DNA from: Luteibacter sp. UNC138MFCol5.1
GTDB taxonomy: Bacteria; Pseudomonadota; Gammaproteobacteria; Xanthomonadales; Rhodanobacteraceae
Length of the DNA: 64,000 nucleotides
Assembly: GCF_900110505.1 (NCBI RefSeq)
Contig: NZ_FODZ01000003.1
Location: 497,975-561,974, forward strand
Reading direction: 5' to 3'
Part shown: in pieces, positions 40,830-49,335 of the stretch
Layout of the letters: each line of letters begins with the position of its first letter
Numbering within the stretch: position 1 is the stretch's first letter
The notes under the pieces: model-generated
Seen by the model: the letters and a program-made list of their open reading frames with translations, nothing else
What the model was told of the DNA's origin: nothing
The model's database searches: none
Translations under genes and position numbers: made by a program

Positions 40830-41197
40830 AGACACTGTGGCACGAGCTTAAACGACTTCGAGTCCAACCGACTCATGTACTCTCATCTGGTCGCCATACA
40901 CTCTTCCGAAGCACCGGAGTCGGCTTGATCAGCTACCCCGCCGTCCTTGGCGGAAGCAACAGTCATGAGCTACTCCACCTCCGGTGGCGGCAATAGCCGG
41001 TAAGGCCCGAATGAACGACCGCCTGGCTCGAGGAGCCCAGTACGCGGATCAAACGAAGGTCTTGATGATCGCCGTGGAAGTACTCGGGGAAATGATACCG
41101 TCGCGCTCCATAGCGGACGAATGTCGGGCGCGCCGCAGACGACGCCACGCGATGAAGTCAAAACCGGGAGTTCTAGCTTGAAGGACGGTAGCAGCCC
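40830..41197. other. Spacer with decayed virB6-1 tail, array 1
   Basis: No intact gene lies in this 368-bp spacer. The stretch 40,964-41,036 is a degraded copy of the virB6-1 3' coding region (see separate entry). The remainder up to the next DUF4189 start cannot be assigned, but it occupies the place of a variable virB6 tail. Confidence 0.6.
40964..41036 (+). repeat. Degenerate copy of virB6-1 3' end (remnant A)
   Basis: The run from CATGAGCTACTCC to GCCTGGCTCG matches bases 40,119-40,190 of virB6-1 (the SYSAFGGGNSGYGPDGRPPGS coding region) with scattered substitutions and a stop codon in the former frame. It shows that the virB6-1 3' end was duplicated together with a downstream DUF4189 gene. 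Confidence 0.75.
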
Positions 41198-41660
41198 ATG
41201 AAGTACGTTTTGATAATCGCTTCGACACTGATTCCTTATCTCGCATATGCCGAGGGCGGATGCCCACCAGGGCACTTTCCTCAAAGGCGTGCGTACCGGA
41301 CCCGGAGGGCGCTCCATCAGCCCCGCCTCAAGCCGCTCCGCATTGGGCACCACGATGGAGCGCTATCTCGGTCGATACGGAGATAGGCGTCATCGGAACG
41401 GCCGTCGGTTACGCAAGCCAGGACGGCGCAGAGAATCACGCCATGCATGACTGCACGCGTCAGGGCGGCAACAGCTGCAAGCTCGGGCTGTCAGTAAAAA
41501 ATGGATGCCTGGCCATGGCCGTTGGCGAGAAGAAGACAATGTTCAGAACTGGATCGGAACTGAAAAGGCCGAGAGTCGCGCCATGGAGTCCTGCCTAGAA
41601 AAGAATTCAAAGTGCAGGGTGCTTCACTCGTTCTGTCGGAAGGCAGAACTCGTGCCGTAG
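41198..41660 (+). pseudogene. Frameshifted secreted DUF4189 gene, array 1
   Basis: The start (MKYVLIIASTLIPYLAYAEG, a good signal peptide, with GGCPPGHFPQR after it) is in one frame. KACVPDPEGAPSAPPQAAPH, WSAISVDTEIGVIGTAVGYA and CKLGLSVKNGCLAMAVG are in a second frame. The last part, ending SFCRKAELVP with TAG at 41658-41660, is in a third. Joined, these follow the intact neighbour at 40,353 from end to end. Two frameshifts (about 41,285 and 41,545) therefore interrupt it. Sequencing error is less likely with two independent shifts but is not excluded. Confidence 0.75.
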
Positions 41661-41809
41661 ACGGTCGCCCCCCACTATCTGATGTGGGCAGACAGCTTAG
41701 ACGGGCGGATCCTTACGACGATAGGTTTAACCTGGAGATCCAGTGAAGCGGCCTCGCCCTGTTAGCGAATTGGCTGCCTCCCTAACGCACGTGTCCGCGA
41801 GGCCCAAGC

Positions 41810-41900
41810 CACACTCAGCACGCTCATGAGTTGCTCCGCCGCCGGCGGCGGCAACAGCGGCTGTGGGCTGAATGAGAGGCCGCCGGGATATTGGAGCATC
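41810..41900 (+). repeat. Degenerate copy of virB6-1 3' end (remnant B)
   Basis: CATGAGTTGCTCCGCCGCCG through GGCAACAGCGG and GAGAGGCCGCCGGG again matches the virB6-1 bases 40,119-40,185, with different substitutions from remnant A. It follows the DUF4189 pseudogene, so array 1 has the order virB6, DUF4189, tail, DUF4189 pseudogene, tail. Confidence 0.72.
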
Positions 41901-42470
41901 CGTCTCCCCCGCGACTTCGCTACTGACTCGGTCATCGCGCCTCGCTTTGCACCTCCTCGCCGCGAGTCGCACGTCGGCGCGCTGCCGCGAGCCACGCAGC
42001 GCACTCGCTGTCGCCGCAATGACGAAACCATTTCGGTACCGGTTATCGATCATGCCGCCCCGGAATCGCCGGGCGACTTTGCGCGTCAGCGGTAGCGAAT
42101 CCATGCAGATCGCCAAGCCAGATCACGTCCGTGATCGACATGTGACGGTTGCAACGGCAACCTTCACGAGTCATGCACATTCTTGCGATTTCGTGAGCCT
42201 GCGCTCAGAAGGAATGAGAATTCGGTCAAGCGTTTGAAGCGTTTCATACACATTACATGCCGAGAATGTGTGACATCCGCCACGGAAACAGGGATATACA
42301 AGGGTAGTCAGAAATTTCTTGTTGCGTTACCTTTACGTGGCGGACACCGTTCCGCGGAAAGGGGTGGGGAATTCTGGGTCGCCCAAAGCAACCAAAGGTT
42401 GGCGCACATTGGCGCCGCCGTGCAGGGACCCTTCTTCGCTGGCACGTATTGCAGGGGCGCCAAGGCGCTC

Positions 42471-42490
42471 TCTACAGGATGTTGTATGGA
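42471..42490 (+). promoter_or_regulatory. CsrA-type site in virB7-2 leader
   Basis: TACAGGATGT with a second GGA 6 nt later lies about 254 nt upstream of the virB7-2 GTG, nearly the same distance as the perfect hairpin in the operon 1 leader. The inverted repeat here is shorter (ACA/TGT), so structure is weaker, but the core matches the CsrA consensus. Confidence 0.5.
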
Positions 42491-42730
42491 CGAATTGCAT
42501 CTGGCACGCGCTCGACTGATCCGACAATCCGATCGTTCACCGGCGAGGCCGCCATCCGTGGGGTGGTGCGGGCCATGCGGCGGGATGCGCCATTGCTCAC
42601 CGGACCGGATCGCGCCACCTCGCTTCATCTAGCGATGTAATCGCTTACATGGCTGTTCCCAGGCGACCGCTCGTTGCGGTGGCCGACGGTCTCGTTCGCC
42701 CTGAAAAAAAACCGACACTGCGAGTGACGC

Positions 42731-43270
42731 GTGAGTAAACAACTGTCTTCCCCCATCCCGGCCAGCCTGCTCGTCGCCACCATCCTGGCGCTTTCCGCCT
42801 GCTCCACGCCGCCCGCGAAGGACTTCGGCGGCCGCTGGAAGCCCGTCAACCGTTATGACGACACGACGGTCGAGATTCCGCTCGCCCTGCCCTACACGTA
42901 CTACGCCGCGCCGATGGACGGCACGTTGAAGACGATGCTCACGCGCTGGAGCACGGACACGGGGCTGAAGCTCAACTACAAGCTGCGCTCCGATTTCACG
43001 CTGCCCAAGTCGGCCGCCGCGATTCACACGTCGGAAGCGCGCGACGCGGCCACGCAGGTGAGCACGATCTTCGCCGCGCAGGGCGTGACCGTCGTCGTCA
43101 CCGGTTCCGAAATCCTTGTCGCCGAGACGAGCAGCATCGTCCCGCCGGCGCCCGCGGCGGCGACGTCGCCCGGTGCCGCGAACGCCGGATCCGCGACCAC
43201 CGCCGAACACGCTCCCGCGACATCGCCGACGCCCGTGACGTCGACCGAAGCCGCGCCGCGCACGCCGTAA
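42731..43270 (+). CDS. virB7: VirB7 lipoprotein with N0 domain, T4SS operon 2
   Basis: A 179-residue lipoprotein with lipobox LSAC (Cys24), the VirB9-binding DFGGRWKPVNRYDD and PMDGTLKTMLTRW, and the N0 domain to about residue 135. It has a longer Pro/Ala/Thr tail (about 40 residues) than the operon 1 paralogue. GTG start at 42731. DFGGRWK is nearer to the Xanthomonas citri form than the operon 1 copy is. Confidence 0.9.
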   Translation: MSKQLSSPIPASLLVATILALSACSTPPAKDFGGRWKPVNRYDDTTVEIPLALPYTYYAAPMDGTLKTMLTRWSTDTGLKLNYKLRSDFTLPKSAAAIHTSEARDAATQVSTIFAAQGVTVVVTGSEILVAETSSIVPPAPAAATSPGAANAGSATTAEHAPATSPTPVTSTEAAPRTP

Positions 43271-43300
43271 TCCCACCGCGACAAAGCACCAGGCCCTTCG

Positions 43301-44221
43301 ATGCTCAACAAGAAACAGTCCCCGAAGATCGACGCCGCGGTTGCGCGGTCGGTCGATTTCGAAACCACGGTCTCCGATCTCGCGATACGAAGCGAGCGGC
43401 GCGCCTGGATGGTCGCGTTCTGCGCGATCTGCATGGCGCTGATGCTCGCCGGCGGTTACCTCTACATCCTGCCGCTCAAGGAGAAGGTTCCGTACATCGT
43501 GCTCGCCGATGCCTACACCGGCATGAGCTCGCTCAGCCGCGTCACCGACGACGTGGTCAATCGCCGCATCACGGCGAGCGAGGCGATCAACCGCAGCAAC
43601 ATCACGCACTTCATCCTGGCGCGCGAGTCGTTCGACGTCACGATGATCAACCTGCGCGACTGGGCGACGGTGCTGACCATGGCCGCGCCGAACATCGCCA
43701 GGGCTTACACCGATCTGCACGCCCTGGATAACCCCAACGCCCCGTACAAGACGTACGGCCGCGATCGCGCGGTGCGCGTCAAGATCCTCAGCATCGTGCT
43801 GATCAACAGCGACGACGGCACGCCCAAGGGCGCAACCGTGCGCTTCCAGCGTAGCGTCTTCAACAAGGTCTCGGGCCAGACGGTGCCGCTCGACAGCAAG
43901 ATCGCCACGCTGGCGTTCTCCTATAAGCCGAACCTGAAGATGGACGACCAGTACCGCGTGGAGAATCCGCTGGGCTTCCAGGTCACGGATTACCGCGTGG
44001 ATAACGACTACGCCGAGCCACCGCCGCCGGAGGTGCCCGTCGCCGCCAACGCCGCTGCCCCGGCCGGCACGCCGGTGCAGGCGGGCGTCGCCGCCGATCC
44101 TTCCGCCCAGGCGCCGATGCCGCCATCGCCGGTACCGTCCGCCACGGCACCCATCCCCATGCAGGCCGCACCCGCGCCCGCATCCCAGCCGCCGAACGCC
44201 GCCAATGGAGGGCGCCGTTGA
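43301..44221 (+). CDS. virB8: VirB8 inner-membrane component, operon 2
   Basis: A 306-residue paralogue of the operon 1 VirB8 with the same layout: membrane helix at residues 35-57, periplasmic NTF2-like domain (LARESFDVTMINLRDWATV, PLDSKIATLAFSYKP, NPLGFQVTDYRVDNDYAEP) and a C-terminal Pro/Ala/Met-rich tail of about 70 residues. Overlaps virB9 by 1 nt. Confidence 0.93.
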   Translation: MLNKKQSPKIDAAVARSVDFETTVSDLAIRSERRAWMVAFCAICMALMLAGGYLYILPLKEKVPYIVLADAYTGMSSLSRVTDDVVNRRITASEAINRSNITHFILARESFDVTMINLRDWATVLTMAAPNIARAYTDLHALDNPNAPYKTYGRDRAVRVKILSIVLINSDDGTPKGATVRFQRSVFNKVSGQTVPLDSKIATLAFSYKPNLKMDDQYRVENPLGFQVTDYRVDNDYAEPPPPEVPVAANAAAPAGTPVQAGVAADPSAQAPMPPSPVPSATAPIPMQAAPAPASQPPNAANGGRR

Positions 44222-44982
44222 TGAAACGCTCCACTATGTTCCGATGGGCACTGGCCGTGTGCCTGGCTGGCACGGCAGGCGTCGTCAGCGCGCAGGTCGT
44301 GACGCCGTACCAGTACGAGCCGGACAAGATCTACACGATCCGCACGGGCCTCGGCATCACGACCCAGATCGAACTCAGCCCCAACGAGAAGATCCTCGAC
44401 TACAGCACCGGCTTCAGCAGCGGATGGGAGCTGACGCGTCGCGACAACGTCTTCTACGTGAAGCCGAAGAACGTCGACGTCGACACCAACATGATGATCC
44501 GCACGGCCACGCACTCCTACATCTTCGAACTGAAGGTGGTGGCGACGGACTGGAAGACCCTCGACCAGGCGCGCCGCGCAGGCGTGCAGTACAAGATCAA
44601 GTTCGAATATCCGTCGGATACCAGTTTCCTGGCCGAGACGAAGAAGGTCGCCGAAACGCCGGAGCTCGACACCACCCTGGTAAAGGGTCGTGACTACAAC
44701 TTCGACTACGACTACGCCATGAAGCGCAAGACGGCACCGTGGCTGGTCCCGGTCAACGTCTACGACGACGGCCGCTTCACGTACATCCGCATGCCCGACC
44801 TGAAGCAGTTCCCCACCGGCAACTTCCCCACGGTCTACATGCGCGAAAAGGAACACGGCGGCGATTCGTTGGTTAACACGACCGTCGAGGGCAACACGAT
44901 CGTTGTCCACGGCACGTACAACTACCTCGTCATCCGGCACGACGACAACGTCGTGGGTCTGCGAAGGAACACGAAGAAGTGA
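44221..44982 (+). CDS. virB9: VirB9 core-complex component, operon 2
   Basis: A 253-residue periplasmic protein with a signal peptide ending VVSAQ. It has YTIRTGLGITTQIELSPNE, KPKNVDVDTNMMIRTATHSY and KTAPWLVPVNVYDDGRFTY like the operon 1 copy, but lacks the two small insertions found there. GGAGGG lies about 10 nt upstream of the ATG. GTGA overlap with virB10. Confidence 0.94.
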   Translation: MKRSTMFRWALAVCLAGTAGVVSAQVVTPYQYEPDKIYTIRTGLGITTQIELSPNEKILDYSTGFSSGWELTRRDNVFYVKPKNVDVDTNMMIRTATHSYIFELKVVATDWKTLDQARRAGVQYKIKFEYPSDTSFLAETKKVAETPELDTTLVKGRDYNFDYDYAMKRKTAPWLVPVNVYDDGRFTYIRMPDLKQFPTGNFPTVYMREKEHGGDSLVNTTVEGNTIVVHGTYNYLVIRHDDNVVGLRRNTKK

Positions 44983-46238
44983 GCCCGAATAATCCGTACA
45001 CCCCGGACGACCAGAACCACGACGCGCACGAGCCGTCGCGGCAGCCGCACGCCGAGCAGCACGATCCGCTCGCCGGCAATCCGTACAGCGCGCACCAGCG
45101 GCAGGCACCGCCGCCGGATCTCGACGCCAACGCACCGCAGCTCGCGGAGGCGGACGTCCGCCGCATGAACCGTCGCGCACTCGCGTTCCTCGCGGGAATC
45201 GTCGCGCTGCTGCTCTTCGCGGCCTGGTTCTTCCTCTCGGGCAACAGCGCCTCCGCCCCGCCGCCGAAGCCCAAGCGGGAAGAGACGGTGACCGTCCCCG
45301 AAGCACCGAAGGTCAGCCCGGTGCCGGAACAGGCGCTGCCGCGCCTGCCGGAGCCGATCGCGCTCGCGCCGCCGGTCCCGCTGCCGCCCACGACCCAGCC
45401 GAAGCCCATGATGCAGCCGCGCGTCAACACCGGCCCGAGCCTCATGGAGCGTCGCATGATGGACACCGAGGCCGCGCAGATCGCCGGCGGCGCGGGCAAC
45501 GGTGCCGGTGCTGGCGGTGGCCAGCGCGGTCCGTTCGGCTTCGGCCCCGGCGGCGTGCCGTTCCCGGGCCAGCCCGAGCCGGGCGTGCCGGTGAATTCGG
45601 CGTACAACGCCGCCGCGCTCCCGGAGGTGTCGAACGCGTCGCCGCTGACCCACCCGGACACCCTGATGCTGCGCGGCACGTTCATCCGCTGCGTGCTCGA
45701 AACCCGCATCATCACCGACATCCCGGGCTTCACCTCCTGCGTCGTGACCGAGCCCATCTACTCGTTCACCGGTAAACGCATGCTCCTGCCCAAGGGATCG
45801 AAGGTGCTCGGCAAGTACGAGATGGAGCCCAATGGTCCACGCGTGGCCGTGATCTGGGACCGCATCGTCACGCCCACCGGCATCGACGTGAACATGGCCA
45901 GCCCCGGTATCGACACGCTCGGCGGTGCCGGCCACCCGGGTTACTACAACGCCCACTGGGGTAGCCGCATCGGCTCCGCCCTGCTGATCTCGCTGCTCAG
46001 CGACGCCTTCAAGTACGAGGCGGCCGAGCACGGCCCGCAGCAGACGCAGATCAGCAACGGCGTCGTCACGCAGAACCCGTACGAGAGCTACACCGCGCAG
46101 ACACTCCAGCAGATCGCCGGCACGGCCGTCCGCCGTGCGGCGAACCGCCCGGCCACGGTGACCATCAACCAGGGCACCGTGCTGGCCATCTACGTGGCCA
46201 AGGACGTCGACTTCAGCGGCGTGGTGGCGCGGTACTGA
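44979..46238 (+). CDS. virB10: VirB10 channel protein, operon 2
   Basis: A 419-residue VirB10: cytoplasmic Asn/His/Gln-rich N-terminus, membrane helix at residues 68-87, Pro-rich periplasmic stretch with a Gly-rich patch (AGGAGNGAGAGGGQRG), then the TrbI-type barrel (GTFIRCVLETRIITDIPGF, GSKVLGKYEMEPNGPRVAV) nearly identical to the operon 1 protein. The variable N-terminal half and conserved barrel suggest the outer-membrane cores are similar while cytoplasmic contacts differ. Confidence 0.94.
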   Translation: MSPNNPYTPDDQNHDAHEPSRQPHAEQHDPLAGNPYSAHQRQAPPPDLDANAPQLAEADVRRMNRRALAFLAGIVALLLFAAWFFLSGNSASAPPPKPKREETVTVPEAPKVSPVPEQALPRLPEPIALAPPVPLPPTTQPKPMMQPRVNTGPSLMERRMMDTEAAQIAGGAGNGAGAGGGQRGPFGFGPGGVPFPGQPEPGVPVNSAYNAAALPEVSNASPLTHPDTLMLRGTFIRCVLETRIITDIPGFTSCVVTEPIYSFTGKRMLLPKGSKVLGKYEMEPNGPRVAVIWDRIVTPTGIDVNMASPGIDTLGGAGHPGYYNAHWGSRIGSALLISLLSDAFKYEAAEHGPQQTQISNGVVTQNPYESYTAQTLQQIAGTAVRRAANRPATVTINQGTVLAIYVAKDVDFSGVVARY

Positions 46239-46242
46239 TCGC

Positions 46243-47283
46243 ATGAACGCACCCGCCCTCGCCGCCGTCGGAAACGACTTCCTGGACTACCAGTACGAAG
46301 TGCTGGGCATCCGGGACTACCTGTCGTCGTCCGACGTCACGGAGATCTGCATCAACAAGCCGGGTGAGCTCTACCTGGAACGCAAAGGTGCGTGGCACCG
46401 CGTCGAGGTGCCGTCGCTCACGTACGAGCGCGCCCGGCAGTTCTGCACGGCCGTGGTCAACGAGAGCAACACCGGACAGCGCATCACCGATGTCGACCCC
46501 GTCGTGTCGCTGACGTTTCCGACCGGACAGCGCGCGCAGTTCGTGATTCCACCGGCGTGCGAGGCGGGACGTGTCTCCATCACCATCCGCCTCCCATCGC
46601 GCCAGAGCAAGAGCCTGGCGCAGTACCAGGAGGACGGCTTCTTCGATCAGATCCTCGAAGGCGCCAACACGCTCAGCGACGCGGACAAGGAGCTGCTGGA
46701 GCTGCGCGCGGAACGGCGTTACGCCGACTTCTTCCGGCATGCCGTGCTGAGCAAGAAGAACATCGTCGTCGCCGGCGCCACCGGCAGCGGCAAGACCACC
46801 TTCATGAAGTCCCTCGTCGGGCACATTCCCGACGAAGAGCGCCTCGTCACCATCGAGGACGCGCGCGAGCTCTTCATCGACCAGCCCAACGTCGTGCACC
46901 TGCTCTATTCGAAGGGCGGCCAGAGCACGAGCAACGTCACGGCCAAGAGTTGCATGGAGGCATGCCTGCGCATGAAGCCGGACCGCATCATCCTGGCCGA
47001 GCTTCGCGGCGACGAATCGTTCTACTTCATCCGCAACTGCGCCTCGGGCCATCCCGGCTCGATCACCAGCTGCCACGCCGGCAGCGTGGAGCAGACGTGG
47101 GACCAGCTCGGCCTGATGGTCAAGGCATCGACCGAAGGCGCCGGGCTCGAATTCGCGACGATCAAGCGGCTCCTCATGCTGACCATCGACATCGTGGTGC
47201 ACATCAAGGCGCACGCAGGCCGCCGGCACATCACCGGCATCGACTTCAACCCCGCCCGTGCGTTCGCCGCATCCGGCACCTGA
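46243..47283 (+). CDS. virB11: VirB11 ATPase, operon 2
   Basis: A 346-residue traffic ATPase with Walker A GATGSGKTT (178-186), RLVTIEDAREL, RIILAELRGDE and GHPGSITSCHAGS. Almost every residue in the ATPase half matches the operon 1 copy; differences cluster in the N-terminal 10 and last 15 residues. Starts 4 nt after virB10. Confidence 0.95.
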   Translation: MNAPALAAVGNDFLDYQYEVLGIRDYLSSSDVTEICINKPGELYLERKGAWHRVEVPSLTYERARQFCTAVVNESNTGQRITDVDPVVSLTFPTGQRAQFVIPPACEAGRVSITIRLPSRQSKSLAQYQEDGFFDQILEGANTLSDADKELLELRAERRYADFFRHAVLSKKNIVVAGATGSGKTTFMKSLVGHIPDEERLVTIEDARELFIDQPNVVHLLYSKGGQSTSNVTAKSCMEACLRMKPDRIILAELRGDESFYFIRNCASGHPGSITSCHAGSVEQTWDQLGLMVKASTEGAGLEFATIKRLLMLTIDIVVHIKAHAGRRHITGIDFNPARAFAASGT

Positions 47284-47322
47284 TCCGAGCGACGCGTCGG
47301 CTTACGAGAAGGAGTGGTGACG

Positions 47323-48426
47323 TTGTTACCTGGTATGGAAATGATGGCGTGCCCCAACCTCGCGGTCCCCGCCGAGGTGATGCAGCACGTCGTCAACGTG
47401 GAGTCCTCGCGCAACCCGTACGCCATCGGCGTCGTGGGTGGCCAGCTCGTGCGCCAGCCGCAGAACCTCGGCGAAGCCGTGGCCACCGCGCAGATGCTCG
47501 AGTCGAAGGGCTACAACTATTCCCTCGGGGTCGCGCAGGTCAACCGTAACAACCTCGGTCGATACGGCCTGGACACCTTCGAAAAGGCGTTCGACGTCTG
47601 CCCCAACCTGGTCGCGGGCTCGCAGATCCTCGCGCAGTGCTACGCCAGTGCCGGTGGCGACTGGGGCAAGGCCTTCAGCTGCTACTACTCGGGCAACTTC
47701 ACCACCGGTTACAACGACGGCTACGTCCAGAAGATCTTCGAATCGATGGCGCGCCAGTCGGCACTCGCCACGAACGCGATCCCCATCCCGCTCGCGGCGG
47801 GCACCGTCGCCGGAGCGACGCCCTCGCGCAACACGGGCGTCCCGGCCGGCGACAGTGGCGCCTACCGCGTCGCCATGCGTAGCGTCGCCGATGCCGCCAT
47901 GGCGGCTTCACTCGGTCCGGCGGTCGGCAAGGCGGTCACCCCGGCACCGTCGCGCACGGCCGGCCCGTCGCCCAATGCCATGATCGGTGAGCCCCTGCCG
48001 GACGCCGCCTCCATCGCCCAGGCGATCGAAGCCGCGCAGAACGCCTTGCCCGCGGTTGCGGGCGGCCTCGCGACGCCGGCCATCGGTGGCGGCTACGACG
48101 GGCAGCCCCCGCCGGGGCGCATTCCGACCGATCCGGCCACCGCGGCCGTCATGTCGCAGATCGGCGCCCGACTCCCCGCGGGCAACGCGGTCGCGGGCCC
48201 GGGTCGCATCGCCACGGACCCGGCCACCGCCGCCGCGATGTCCCAGATCGGCATCTCCGCCAACGCGACCGGCAGCGGACCCGCCGATGGCGTATTCCAG
48301 CCGCAGGTTCGCGGTCCCAACGACCCCGCGCCGTCGGCGGTAGCGCCGATGACCGCCCCGGCCGCACCGGCGGGCGACGCGGCGGACCTACGCCAGGGAG
48401 GCCGCGATGGCGCCTTCGTTTTCTGA
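47323..48426 (+). CDS. virB1: VirB1 lytic transglycosylase with long repeat-bearing tail, operon 2
   Basis: A 367-residue protein if TTG 47323 is used. That start has GGAG 8 nt upstream and aligns residue for residue with the operon 1 ATG. GTG 47314 or ATG 47335 are alternatives. The SLT domain (catalytic Glu27 in VVNVESSRNPYAIGVV, NYSLGVAQVN, CYYSGNF) covers about 150 residues. A tail of about 215 Ala/Pro/Gly-rich residues follows, containing two copies of GRIxTDPATAAxMSQIG (48,115-48,165 and 48,202-48,252) and ending GAFVF like the paralogue. The tail probably mediates contacts with other periplasmic parts. Confidence 0.88.
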   Translation: MLPGMEMMACPNLAVPAEVMQHVVNVESSRNPYAIGVVGGQLVRQPQNLGEAVATAQMLESKGYNYSLGVAQVNRNNLGRYGLDTFEKAFDVCPNLVAGSQILAQCYASAGGDWGKAFSCYYSGNFTTGYNDGYVQKIFESMARQSALATNAIPIPLAAGTVAGATPSRNTGVPAGDSGAYRVAMRSVADAAMAASLGPAVGKAVTPAPSRTAGPSPNAMIGEPLPDAASIAQAIEAAQNALPAVAGGLATPAIGGGYDGQPPPGRIPTDPATAAVMSQIGARLPAGNAVAGPGRIATDPATAAAMSQIGISANATGSGPADGVFQPQVRGPNDPAPSAVAPMTAPAAPAGDAADLRQGGRDGAFVF

Positions 48427-48544
48427 CCTCCGCCGCCCCGCCGGCGCGGTCGATGCAGCACCGGCTACCACACGCGTAGCCGTTCTCAACGCGACCGCTC
48501 GCGGCGGTCGTCACCAGCCCAGCAACACACCAAGGAACTACGAG

Positions 48545-48967
48545 ATGGCCCTGTTGAACACGCCCAGCCTCACGACCGATCGCGCATCGCTGAACAAGAT
48601 GGTGCTCATGATGATGGTCGCCACCGTCCTCTTCCTGCCGACGATCGGCTTCGCGCAGGACGTCACGGAAACGTCGAAGAAGGTCTGCGGCTTCTTCGAG
48701 AACATCAACTCGCTGCTCAATGCCGCCTCGATCGTGGTCGTGACCATCGCCGTGATCTTCTCCGGCTATCAGATCGCGTTCGCCCACAAGCGCATCGCCG
48801 ACGTCGCGCCCGCCCTCGTCGGCGGCGTGCTGATCGGTGCGGCGGCCCAGGTGGCGAAGATGGTCGTCGGCGGCAACGGCGGTGCGACCGAGTGCAAGTC
48901 GACCAGCGGCGCGTTCATGATCGACGCGATGCAGTCCGCCCTGCACCTGCTGCAGATCCATGCTTAA
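48545..48967 (+). CDS. virB2: VirB2 pilin, operon 2
   Basis: A 140-residue pilin precursor with signal peptide ending GFAQD and the mature KKVCGFFENINSLLNAAS, VVVTIAVIFSGYQIAFAHKR and GGVLIGAAAQVAKMVVGG segments, nearly identical to operon 1 after the signal. AAGGA lies 8 nt upstream of the ATG at 48545; a longer frame open from 48,407 lacks a signal sequence. Overlaps virB3 by 8 nt. Confidence 0.92.
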   Translation: MALLNTPSLTTDRASLNKMVLMMMVATVLFLPTIGFAQDVTETSKKVCGFFENINSLLNAASIVVVTIAVIFSGYQIAFAHKRIADVAPALVGGVLIGAAAQVAKMVVGGNGGATECKSTSGAFMIDAMQSALHLLQIHA

Positions 48968-49268
48968 GAATCCGCTCTTCCGCGGCTGCACGCGTCCGCC
49001 CATGTTCATGGGCGTGCCCTATATCCCGTTTTTCATGGGAGCGGGCAGCGGCTTGCTGATGGCGATGTATTTCAACATGTGGTTCCTGCTGTGGATCCCG
49101 ATCAGCGTCTTCGTGATGCGCCAGATGGCCCGTCGCGACGAGATGATCTTCCGGCTGCTGGGACTGCGCCTGCAGTTCCGGACCCGCGTCCGGAACCTGC
49201 AGGAACATGATGGCACCTGGGTGTTCTCACCCAACAACTATCGCGAGCCAGGCAAGGCGAAACGGTAG
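48960..49268 (+). CDS. virB3: VirB3 inner-membrane protein, operon 2
   Basis: A 102-residue VirB3 with the same LFRGCTRPPMFMGVPYIPFF start and RQMARRDEMIFRLLGLRLQF segment as the operon 1 copy. A strong hairpin follows 11 nt after the stop codon. Confidence 0.92.
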   Translation: MLKNPLFRGCTRPPMFMGVPYIPFFMGAGSGLLMAMYFNMWFLLWIPISVFVMRQMARRDEMIFRLLGLRLQFRTRVRNLQEHDGTWVFSPNNYREPGKAKR

Positions 49269-49279
49269 GCACGGCCCAC

Positions 49280-49303
49280 GCCCTGGCAGCTCGCTGCCAG
49301 GGC
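49280..49303 (+). promoter_or_regulatory. Intercistronic hairpin between virB3 and virB4, operon 2
   Basis: GCCCTGGCAGC and GCTGCCAGGGC form a perfect 11-bp stem with a 2-nt loop, then CTTTCC. It looks like a weak intrinsic terminator inside the operon, placed as in operon 1. It could attenuate or stabilise transcript ends between small pilus genes and the large ATPase gene. Confidence 0.55.
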
Positions 49304-49335
49304 CTTTCCAAGCGCGTCACACGGTAGACACAGCG

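Larger units (their letters stand above)
41661..42730. other. Non-coding region between cassette array 1 and T4SS operon 2
   Basis: About 1.07 kb with no supportable gene. It holds a decayed virB6-1 tail (41,810-41,900), a lower-GC stretch (about 42,100-42,310) that may contain the operon 2 promoter, and a leader with a CsrA-type site near 42,477. Short ORFs on both strands have no ribosome site or recognisable product. Confidence 0.55.

Noticed and set aside
42308-42628. 106-codon minus-strand frame in the virB7-2 leader
   Set aside because: Cys/Pro-rich nonsense-like product opposite the probable leader RNA; no start signals.
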